Part shown: piece after piece, positions 1 to 12,000 of the stretch | Position numbering within the stretch: position 1 is the first letter of the stretch | How the letters are laid out: every line of letters begins with the position of its first letter | NCBI GenBank assembly: GCA_020426505.1 | Contig: JAGQPX010000201.1 | Span: 1-42,516 of the forward strand | Source of the DNA: Planctomycetaceae bacterium | GTDB lineage: Bacteria; Planctomycetota; Planctomycetia; Planctomycetales; Planctomycetaceae | Length of the DNA stretch: 42,516 nt | Direction: 5' to 3' | Position numbers and translations under genes: made by a program | Notes under the pieces: model-generated | The model's input: the letters and a program-made list of their open reading frames with translations, nothing else | What the model was told of the DNA's origin: nothing | Database searches by the model: none

Positions 1-3000
1 TTCGGCGTCGGTGTAGACGGTTGTTATGGCGGCTGAATCGACGTCCGCATAGCGGCCTTGGTTGGTTGTGGAGACAGACGAGACCCCGACAGGGGCACTG
101 TGGTCGACATAGGTTGTGCGGACCACGAGGTCTTCAGGTTGATGCACCGAGCCTGCTGTCGACGCCTGAGCCGTGAGAGAGATACGGCCGAACTGATCGT
201 ATTCGAAGTAGGAATGACGGAAGTTGCCCTTCAGTGGATCGTCAGCGACGTTCGTGTCGAAGTCGAAGAACGTCTCCGTCAGATCGCCAGCCGAGTTATA
301 AGTCAAACGCTGTTGGCTGTTGTTCTGTTTGTTATCTTGCTTGCGCAAGCGGCCGAGTCCGTCAACAAAGGCCTCCGTGTGAGCGATCGTGGCAGCGTCC
401 TCGACGGTCGTGGAAGTGACTTTGCGACCGATGTTCGCATAGGTGTTCGTTGTTGTAACGAACTCTTGCGTGGGAATTGGCGGGACGGCATCCGGGTCTG
501 GATCTGGCGTGATCGGCTGTTGCGTCGTCGCAACTCGACCAAAGGCATCGTAGGTCGACGTGCTGGTGTACAGGTCGAGATCGAAACCGATGCCATTCGG
601 TGTGAAGCGATGTTCTGTCGTGGTGAGGACATTGCCATGGGAATCGTTTGTGTATTCCACAACCGCACCACCGGAAGCGACGATTTCGGAGAGCTCCAAA
701 TATCCGAGTGCATTGTAGTCGTAGTGTTGGGCAGCCAGTGTTGGGGTGAGCGTGATCACTTCATCTTCACCGGAACCAGTAACAGTCCGTTGGATGCCAT
801 GTTGCTCTTGAAGCACCCGTCCGAGGGCGTCGTAGCTGAATTCGCTGAGGATTTCGACGGGGTTATTGCCGGACTCGAGAGCGACATTTCTTTGAGTGCG
901 GGTCAGCAGTCGATCCTGGCGGTCATAGGCGAATACGCCGGCAGCGCCCGTGAGTAGATCGGACGTCTCGATGATGCGACCGAACTGATCACGTTCGGAA
1001 AGGACGGCATGAGTCGAAGTTGGGAGACCATTCGCAAAGGCTGTAATGCCGGTCGTGACGATCCATTCCACACGGTCCAGCGGGTCATAGAAGTATTTGA
1101 CCGGCTGCATATTCGAGCCGGTGACCGACTTGACCAGACCACCTTTGAAGTAGTCGGTCGTGATCATGCGCGTATTCAACGGCGACAGGTCGGCAAAACG
1201 GGCGTCTTCGTAGACCGTGACTAACCTGCCCTGCGTGTCGTACTCGAAGGAGGTGTAGACATCTTCCGCTGCACCGGCATTTTCAACTGAGCGGCCGGTA
1301 TGTACAGCCTTCGTAAGGCCGCTGTCGTAGTAGAGGTATGCAGTTTCGGAGAGGGGGGTATCTGGGTACTCGGCATCCGTGACGATCTCAGTCAACAAGC
1401 GGTTTTGAGAATCATAAGTGCGAGCTGTCAGAACACCATCGTTGCCGGTGCCACTGCCGTCATCGACGGTGATCGATGTCGCATTCCCGAAGCCGCCGCT
1501 GTAACCGTATGTGGTCACAACGAGGAGATTTGGATCGGTCGTAAAACCAGTCACAATGCCGTCGTTGTCAAAGATGGCTTCTCCGGTTTTGGTTTTCGAA
1601 ACACGACGCGAAGTGTCGTACTCAAAATCAGTCGTTAGACCGAGTGCGTCGGTGTAATTCAGAAGTACATCATCGACTCCCATGGCTCCCGCCATATAGG
1701 TGCCGTAATGCCAATTCTCTTGATAGCCGAGCGGACCATCCAGTTGTGTAATGCGATGCTTGCTGTCGCGCGCAAAAGTGGTGACGCGCCCCAACGCGTC
1801 GGTCTCGGAGATGAGAAACCCGAAATCATCGTACGCATATCGACCGATCTCAAAGTCCGCGTAAAGTTCTGTCACGTTCCCGATTCGGTGTGGCCGGGGA
1901 TCATTCTCCGTCAAGATATCCGGCACTCTCGGGTAGAACTCATCCCCATTGTCCTTTCGGCCGTTGAGGACGATGGTATCGATTGTTCCGTAGACCTGTG
2001 ACTGGTCTTCGTAGTCGTAGCGGTAAGCAGTTAGACGACCTGGTTGGTTGTTGGCAGGTGCGCTTTCATCAATCACTTCCCCTTCAATGAACCGGACGAC
2101 CTGACCGTATGCGTCTCGATCCCAGCGGTCTCTTGTCGTCTCTGTCACATTTCCGTCGGTGACGATCACGTCTCGAAGGAGCAGCCTCCCTCGATCATCG
2201 AACTGATACTCCGTACGCACTGTGCCGGTGAAGTCACTGCCGGCGGCACCCGTACCCGGGTAGAACTGCAAGTCCGAACCTTCGATTGGAGAGTTGTCGT
2301 TCGGATCGATGGCGAAGAGTTCACGAACTGTTGCGACAGGAGCACCCGTAACAAGACCGAACCAGTCTCCGCCGTTGGCTGCGGTCGGATGGAGACGCTC
2401 CAGATCGCTCAGGGCCAGCCCGGATTGGACACCGTAGACTGCTTCGTCATCACCTCCAGTTCCAACAGTGATCTTCGAGAGCAGCGAGCGACCATCACTG
2501 GCATATTCGATCGAAGTGACGATCTTCCCACCGGACTCCGAGCCGATTGTGTCCTGGCTGAGCAGGTTGGTGCCGGCCATGTAATCGAAATCTCGCGTAT
2601 AGTTTCCGACAGAGAGGCTATTAAGCTGATCATTTGTGACCGACAGAGTCATCATCTGGCCATTGGGAGCTGTCGTGATTGTCGGTGCCACCGGGTTCGA
2701 GTAGTCAAACGTCGTGACACCTCCGTCTGGTCCGATGATCGATGCGATTCTTGGGTTCGGCGTGTGTTGGTCATACGTAAATGTCGTCGCCGGACCATCA
2801 GGAGGTGTGACGGAGGCAGCGAGACCATCATCTCGGAATCGCCAGGTGGTGCCATCCGGCAGTGTGTAGGTCCACTCTTCAGATCCTAAATTGACGTTTC
2901 GCACCAGAGTGCCGAATTCCTCTCTGTCTCTGACGCTGGTCGATGGGTCGATCGCCTTCCACGTTTGAATTCCGTTATTCTGATTGACACCACGGAACAA

Positions 3001-6000
3001 ACGCGAACCTCCGCCGGCAATCGAGAAGATTGCGAAGTCATCTTTGAAGTCTTCGTCATTGCTGTTCCCCTTCATCTCTTGCCAGACGATGTACGGAATC
3101 CCCGATACTTCCCAGCCTGCCCCCAATCCACCGAATGGACCATGGTCAGGATCTGATTGCCGCCTGACGACAGCGTCACCTGCCAGCGCCACCGCCTGCT
3201 CGGTTCCTCCAGCCAAAGTGATGATTCCTTCTAGTGTCCAACGGTAGACTCCAGTTGGCTGATCCCAGTCAGGGAAGGCTGCCTCGATTGTGAATTCGCC
3301 TTCATTTGTCAAAGCCGCGAGGCTAGACGGGTCGTCAAGGAGGATTGTCTGATTTTGTCCTGAGATTTCGCTGATCAGAACTCCATTGGCATCCACATCG
3401 TATTTGAACCACTTGGCGGTGACCTCAACATTGGTGATGGTCTGAGTGGGGTCGTTTCGGGAAATCGTCCCGCGAATGATCGGCAAAGTTTCTGCGAGAG
3501 AAGAGTCATAGACCAATGAGTACGGACTCGTGTCGCCGGGTTGCAAGTCGGCATCGAGTGACTCGCTCACAGAGACCGCGCCACGAGCGAAGTCAATCTG
3601 TGCAGAGCCGAATGTTTCAAGTTTGCTGTCGTTCAACCCATTTGAGACATGGCCTGCACGCATTGACCAGCCTTCTGAAGTGATGGGGAGGTCATTTCGT
3701 CCAACCTGAATGAGGGTTGGAAGCCCCGCATCACGCGGAGCGAGGACTGATCCAGGATCCAGAATGTTGCCGCGCGTGTGTACGCTGAAATTGGTGTATG
3801 CAATCTTGCTGCGGGAGAATCCATCGGTGACGTAGTAGTATTTGTCATTCGATTTTTGAGTATTGTTACTTGAGGGAGGAGTTGTCAGGGTCAGCAGAAC
3901 CGAATCATTGATGATCTCCTTGGACCCGAACGCTCCAAAGTTCAGTGAGGAGTTGTTGCTCGCTCCATTCACCAGTGTCAGTACAAATAATTTGTCACCA
4001 TCATTGTCGGCAACGTCTAGTGGAAACTGAACCTGAGTAGGCGCCCCTCCGATCTCATACGCGATCAGAACTTTTTCCGGCGCCTCCAGGACGGGTGCGG
4101 TGTTCTCAACTCGGATTGTCACCAGAGCCTGTTCCTGACTTTCATGGACTCCGTCGCTCGCAACATAGTGGAGATCAACACGATAATCGCCTGCCACCTG
4201 GTAGAAGCTGTAATTCGGCGAGAATACCCACGTTCCGTCGTCGTTCTTGGTCAGATGGCCTTTGTCTTGTACGGCGACGGCGCCGTTGACGGGTTGACTG
4301 CCTGTTGCTTCAGCTTCAACAACGAGTCCAGCGTCTCTGGGGAGTCCAGTGATCTTGAGTTGATGAACGATCGTCTGAAAGCGATCCTGGCCGACTCGAG
4401 GTTGGATGTATTGGACAGTCACCTCCGGGTCACCCGGGTCCGCCGGGAATCTTAATCGCAGCTCATCTTCAACCTTTGTTTCGACTCGTACGCCTGTGTC
4501 GTCCCTGGCATCATCAGCCTTGAATTCACCAATCAGCGTCGCTGTCTGCTCAGACCCTGATCGAAGGCTGAGGCTCCATGTGTCAGTCTTTTGAACCGTA
4601 TCGAGCACGATGAAGAACTCATCGACCAAATCGATCGAATAGCCACCTTGGCCATCAGAGACAAGTCTGCCGTCGTCGACACTTCTAAAGTCGATATCGA
4701 GGCGATCACCTTGCGGGTCGATATCGTTGATCCGTGGATCAACAGTCAGGTCGTGCCTCTGCGAAGTCGTGTAGGAATCGTTGACAACAATTGGCTCAGT
4801 ATCGCTCAAGCGGAGTGTGACTTTCGCCGTGTTTGTGAGCGTTCCGTTGTTGTCCAGTTGATAGAGAATCTCTGCCTCGAGATCTTTGCCAATTTGATCA
4901 ATCAGTGGAGTGAAGACAATTTGATTGTTCTCAACTGTTGTCAATCCAAGAAGCGGATCAGCTCCGTCGACGAGCACCACTGGCAAGTCGGGTTGCCCAT
5001 CGTTGGCAGTCACATCAATGACGTAGGTGCTGCGACCACTGGCGAGGCGAATCACGTCATCACTCGGATTGGGCGAATCGACTCGAACAATGCGGACCGC
5101 GTCAGCGATCGCTGCACTCGTGTTCTCATTCGTCGTGAAGACCGGAGACGGACGATGAAGAGCGACTGAAAGCAGACCACTGGAAACGTCGACCGTGCCT
5201 AACTCCGCCCAACCGACTCCCTCAAACTCTGCATCAAGTGGATGAATTCGTTGATTGACGATCCGCGTTTGTCGTGCCGTGTCGATTCCATCATATGCTC
5301 CATCATGCAACGAATACGCCGCCTCATAGGTGCGGTCGCTGCGGTCAGGAGTCGGCCAGGTGGCGTAGACGCGGTACTGTCCGGTGGGAAGACTTGCAAA
5401 GTCCCAAACGGCGGGCTCATCGCCAATGGAACCACCTTCATATTCTGAGAGTGCGGCAGGGGCCCCGAGCCCTCGCTCGGTTAGGCTGAGATAGTCAAAG
5501 TGGCTATCGAGAGTTCTCCAGCTGGAAGAATCAAGCGGACTTGTTGGATCGTGGGCGGTGAAGACGTCCGCAGTCGCGACGACGTCGGCCGTTAGTAGCA
5601 GATCGAAGTTAGCTTCATCTGTGTCATTACTTTGAATCGTGAGAACAGCCGAATGTGATGCGGGTGACATCGTATCGACAGCAATGACCAGAGACGTCGA
5701 CTCTCCAGGGGCGAGGCTGAGAAGTCCACCCGTCCAATTGCCTGAGACACTAAACTCTGGTGGCATGATCAAGTTGGACAAGTCCAAAGTGTCGTCGCCA
5801 ATATTGGAAATGTATATCTCTCGGTTGGCAGTCGCTCCCTCTTCAACCACGCCAAAGTCTTGGATGCCGCCGGACTGGAACTCGCTTGTTCCTGCATCAA
5901 GTCCGACGATAATCTCGGGTTGGGTCTCGACGATTGATCCCTTGATCTTGAAGTCGAATGGATTCTTGTTGGAGTCGGGGAACGTGTCGTCATTGTTGAA

Positions 6001-9000
6001 TGAGAGTGTGCCTTCGAAATTGCCAGATGTTGTGGTGTTGAAAGTGACGGTGAAGGTGGCTGATTGTCCAGAGGCAAGAGGAGACAATGTGCTGAGATCC
6101 GGGGTGATTGTGAAGTCAGCTGGTCCGGTATCGGGCTGGTACGTCACTGGGGAGAGGAGTTCGAGCGTACTCCCGGGATCGCCGACGTTCGTGACTTCGA
6201 AGGTTCGGCTGAGGGCGGTGTCGCCGACGACTGCTGTCCCGAAATCGATTGGCGTTGTTGATCCATCAACAATCACATCTGCAGGGTCCATCGAACCGGC
6301 AAGACGGACCATAACCTCCTGGTCTTCCAGTGCGTTCTCGATAAGGATCATTACATCTTCAATCGTATCCGAATTTGTGCCGTCCGTGATCAAGATGTCG
6401 ATCTCGTAAAACCCTTGCATATTGAGGGCATCTTGAGACTCAAGGAATTCTAGGTCCAGGAACTGTGGATTCAGCACCTCCAAGTGCACTGTCTTTGAGG
6501 TTGAAGTTTCACCATAGTTGATAATTCTGAACAGGCCCCACGGATCGCTGCTACCGACGACTGAAGCGGAGAGTGCCGACAGCGGAGAATCAACATCGGA
6601 GATCATGAATGTGCCGGGGCCTGGAATCGCGACCCCTGTCGCGATGTCCTCTCGTGCCGAGATGTTTGTTGGCACGATGAGGCTGGGAGCTGTGTCGTCC
6701 ACATCTGTTACAGCGATGAAGACCTCTTCATCTGGATCTGCGGTTGCGCCGGCGTCGTCTTGGTAGCGGACGAGGAACGTGTAGTCCTGGACCATTTCGT
6801 AGTCGAGTCCGAGATTATCCTGAAGTGTGATGACTCCATCCGTGATCTCAAACAGGGTATTCGGGTCAAAAGTCTGGCCGGGCTTCGGAAGCAGAGACCA
6901 GGTATCGCTGCCGCCGGCATCGACATCCGTGACCATGAGGGCCTGGCTGTTGATGACAGCCCCCGGGGCGACGGATTCGCTGACCGTGAACGAAAACACG
7001 TTGTTGCCGGACCACATTGGTGGATCGTTGACAGGCGTCACCGTGATGGTGCTGTGTGCGATATTGCTGTCGTCGATCCCGTCATTGACCACGATGGTGA
7101 TGTCTCGGTCACCACCAACCGGATCCTCGCTGGTGTTGTTAAAGCGGATGGCGTCGATGACGAGCGCAAGATCCAAAAGGTTGATTGGATCGTTGGTCGT
7201 TTGGAGCGTGATGGATGTATCGCTGTTGTCAGTTAAGGAGATGCTATTGGGGAGTGAAGTAGGATCGATGAACAGTTTATCCTCGGATTGAGGTTCGGAG
7301 ATAGAAATGGTTGCCGTCAGAAGTTGTCCCATATTCGGGTCGATGATGGTCGTGCCGCTTGAGATCGGAACGGGAACGTCACCTTCATCGAACGTTCCGG
7401 AGTAATTCATGCCGGCGCCGGGTCCATTGAGGTCGACTTCCGCTGGCGTGTTGTCATCGTCACTCACGATCGTGGTTTCGACGGAGGCTGCGGTGATGCT
7501 GGTGGCGACGGTGCCAGTTGAGTTGGCGATCGAGACGCTGTAGGTTTCCGGGCCTTCGATCTCGATGTCGTCTTCAATGCTGATGCTGAAGCTGAAGTCT
7601 GTTGCGTTGCCTGATCCGCCGATGAAGGTGACGGTTGTTCCGTTCACAGTGACGCCCGTGCCGGGAGTTGCCATGGCCAGTGCGTCATCGAGCGCGTACT
7701 TTCGCTTCTGGAAGTCTTCGTATCCTGCGGTCCCGCCCAGCGAGTGAGCGATGTCGACACTTGCGGTCTCGCCATCTGCCAATTGCCCGGCGTAGCTGAC
7801 CGTATAATTGGCGAGATGGCTGGTATTTGTCGGGTCATTCTCGTCGTTTGACGGGTCTTCAGAGACGTTGGAAGAACCGGTCAGTGAAAAACTCACTTCG
7901 TCGTCGGCATTTGTGATCGACGTGGTCACAGCCGTGCTGCCGATGTCCGCCGTCCCAACAAGGGCGTGCGGATTGCCCAACTGAAGCCGGAAGGATTCCG
8001 AGGATTCCGCAACACCATCGTCTGCGAGTGGGACAGTGAAGTCGAGGCTCGTCGACGCCCCGCCAAGAATCGTATAGGCAACCGTCACTTCCACCGAGTG
8101 AATGAACAGCTCGGATTCCTGGGCTTCGACAAGAACGCCAAAGCTATCCATATTGATGTCTTCGGCACTCCATGAAGAAGATGGAAGACCCCAAAGATCG
8201 TCATCTCCCCCCTCAACGACACTCCCACTTGACCATGTCTGATTCGTCTGGGATACCAGCTTCGAAGCGACTGCCGTCATGCCGTTATCGAGAGTCAGAC
8301 CGATTTCATACTCACTCGGATCTTCAGAGTTCGTCGTCACAAAAGACACTTCGATTCCGTCAATCCTGGCGCCGACAGGAATGTCCAGGCCACTGAATTC
8401 TGAGAGCACAAGAATATGGCTTCTGTCCCCTTTGGTTCCCAAGTCGATGTCCGCATAAGCTCCAGTGATCGGGTCCACACCAATGTCCCATGGTTCGTCT
8501 TCATTGTTATCAATGTTGATGACGGCACGAGGAAAATCCATCGATGTGGATGACACGTCAGCAAGTGTTTCGAATGTGAGGGTCGAGCCATCGAAACTGA
8601 TGTCTGGGTCATTGTCAGCGGCATTTTGAACCGCAGTGATGACGGATGTTGAATAGTCCGTACTGGCGGTTTCACCCAGCAGGTGTTCCACGTCCACACT
8701 GACCGTCTCACCAGGTTCCAGATCGCCGGTGTAGCTGATGCTGTATTGAGCACCGGTGCCTTCGGGTGACATTGTTGGACCGGTGATCGAGAACTCGAAC
8801 TCCCGTTGTTCCTTAATCGTCGTGGAGATGCTGTTCGTGCTGATCGGCACGGTGGCCTCCGAACCGGAAGGCCCTGCTTCAGCATTGCTGAGCGTGATGT
8901 TGTAGGTCTCATTCGGTTCTTGCTCTGCATCATCTGCAACCTCGACGGTAAACCGGAGTGACGTCGTAGCACCCCCAAGCATAAGGTCAAAGTTGGGCGT

Positions 9001-12000
9001 GGCAGGTGGGGCGGGCATGGTATACGTCACGTTGACTTCGACCGAGTAGACGCGGAAGATGTCTCCGTCGGATCCACCCTCGACCTGAAAGATGAGTCCG
9101 AAATCACTAGAGTTGAGCTCGGCTGGTGTCCATGTGGTGCCCCACAAATCGTCATCGGAACCCAGGATCACATGACCGCTAGACCAGGTCCCGTTGGTGC
9201 TGCTGGGATTTCCGGCCCATGTCGCCCCATTCTTCGTCATCGTGGTATCCAGCCCGGAATACGGATCGTCGGAACCGGTGGTCACCACTGAGAATTCGAT
9301 GCCCTCGATCGTGGCCTCCGCGGGGATGTTCAAGTTGAAGTCATTGACGATCAGTTTGTTGCTTTGGTCGTACTTGTCGACGTTGGCACTGGCGGATGTC
9401 GATGGGGTATCACCAACGGCGTTCGTCGGATTCCACCAATATCCTTCTCCAGCCCCGGACGTTGAAGCGGAACTTGCAAAGCGACTCGATGTGACAGTGG
9501 ACGATTCGTTTGCAGATGGTGGATCGGGAAGTTCCGACCCGTTGAAGGTGAGTACGCCGGTCGAACTGTTGAAAGAAACACCATCGGTAACGTTTGCTGC
9601 GTTCTGAATTGCATTGATGACATCTTTGTCGAGAATGAAATCATCCGTGTCGCCATCCGTCTGAACGGTAACACTTGCAACTTCGCCATCAGCCAGGTCG
9701 CCGTTGTAGCTGATCGTGTAGGTCGCCAGGTTGCCACCGTCGGTCGGGTCTTCCTGAACTGTTGTCGGACCGCCGATGGAGAACGCGATCGGTTCCAGAC
9801 GGACTGCGTCCGCAATCACATATTCGTTCGCATCATCAGAGAGCTCGACCTTTAGAGTCCCTTCGCCATTGCTGATGGTGACGACCATCAGATCTTCCCA
9901 GAGGGTCAGCTCGTCGTTGCCGTCCCGAGTGATGAAGTCATCCGGGTCAAGTTCCTGGTTCACATACACAGTGCCGACGAGGTTTTGACCGTTTACTCCG
10001 TTATAGATCGAAAACGGAGCATCTGTGGCCCGGTTACTCCAGGCCGTCCACGTCGTCGAGACACGGTAGTCGCCGTCAGCCAAGCCGGTGAATGTCCACG
10101 TGGCGACATCACCGTCGCCAGGGAATGAATGGACATTACGGTCATTGTAGCCCCAGATGTTGAGTGACAGATCCCAGTCAGCCACCAATGTTGTGTCAAA
10201 ACCTGGTGCGCCATCGCCGTCATCAAGGATGATCGCATCAACGAGGTCGTCGTTGATGATGGTGGTGTTCCAAGCATACAGACTGACTGCCGCCAGACCG
10301 TTGCTGACTTGAGGGTTATCGATCCGAATCTGGAAGTCACCGCCCGATTCCTTGTCTCGGTCATCTGTGATCGGCAGTGTAAACGTCAGGCTGGAATGAT
10401 CGCCTGAATCGAATTGGAGTGTCTTACCGTTGTTGAAGCTGATGTTCGCATTGGTCAGGGCACTGATCGCATCCTGAATCGCCGTTTCCAAGTCGGTTTC
10501 GTAGTCAACACTAATGGTGTCATCGAAGATCTGTGTAACGTCAATGCTGGCAGTTTCACCCGGGGCGAGCGTGCCGTCATGACTAATGGTGTATGTCGCC
10601 TCGTTGCCGTCCGCGTCGAACGAGTTCTCGGTCACCTGATCTGTTCCAGTGATCGAGAATGTCACTGGAATCTCCGCTGCGGGGGGATGTTCCTCGATAC
10701 GGATCGCGTCTGCAATCACGTACAGGTTGGCATCATCGGTGAGTTCAACGATTAACGTATCGCCAGTGACATCGACGACCAACAGGTCCTCCCAGTCGCT
10801 TCCAGCAGCAACGAAGTCATCGGGAGCAATCTTCTGGTCGACCCGGACAGTCGAAATGGGTGACTGAGATTCGTAGGCGGTGACCCCATCGTAGAACGAG
10901 AAGGGTGAATTCTTGGCACGGTCCGGATGCTCTGTCCACGTGGCAGAAACGCGATACTGTCCGGGGGTCAGCTCGGTGAAGGTCCAAGTTGCCTTGTCAT
11001 CTCCAACGCCCGAAATCGAATTGTACACATCGCCCTGGTGGCCGCCGGAAAATGTGGAGTAGGTCCAGTCGGTGCCGACGAGCTCAAAGCCGAGTTCATC
11101 GTTGTCGATGATTTGTGATTCGATGGTTGCGTCATTGTCGAGAATATCGATTTCTTCAATAACCGTTCCCAACGAGACAAATCCACTGCCGATTTCGATC
11201 CGAGGTGAACTGATCCCAACGGAGAAAGTCTCAGTAGATTCCTGCTCGCGGTCGTCGACAATTGGCAGATCAAAAGTAAAGCTGGTTGCTTGGTCGTCGA
11301 AGGTCAGCGTGTTCCCTGAGACCATCACACCATTCTGACTGACCGCAGCAAGAGCCTCCTCAAGTGTCTCCTGGAACTCGATGCTGTCGACATCGCCCAA
11401 AAGATGCTCGACATCAATGCTGGCTGTCTCTCCCGTCCCGAGTGTTCCGGTGTAGGAAACCGTGAACTGAGCAACTGTCGTGGGACCTTCGGTGACGGAT
11501 GTTGTTGCCGAATCGATGGAGAACGTGATGGCCGGCGCGGTCGTGGGCTCAATGCGAACGGCATCGGCAATGACGTACTGGTTGGCGTCATCACTCAATT
11601 CGACGATCAGGGTTGTTTGTTGTCCGGTGAGGCTGACAACCATCAGTTCATCCCAAGTCGCTCCATCAGCCGGGAAATCGGCTGGCGCTACCTCCTGATT
11701 GATGTCGACCGTTCCAATTGTTGTCAGTGTCGTGCCATCATCCACGAATATCGTGAATGGCGCATCGGTCGCCCGATTGGAGTGCTCGGTCCACGTCGTT
11801 GAGATTCGGTAACTGGTTCCCGACGTGAGGCCCTCGAACGTCCAAATCGCCCGGTCGGTTCCGTCACCAGCGACGGAATTGTGAACCTCTCCCCCGTTAC
11901 CTCCGGATGCTGTGGACTCTGTCCACGTCCCGACGGTGATGAAGCCGCCATCTGCACCATCACCATCGTCGACAATAGTTGCACTGAGCATAGTGCGCGA

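Noticed and set aside
58..957. Long plus-strand open frame
   Set aside because: It is antisense to the RHS-repeat part of the giant gene, has no family pattern, and the opposite strand reads clear YD repeats.
5639..6409. Plus-strand frame of 256 codons
   Set aside because: Antisense to the ASH-type domains of the giant gene; Ser/Val-rich product typical of a shadow frame.
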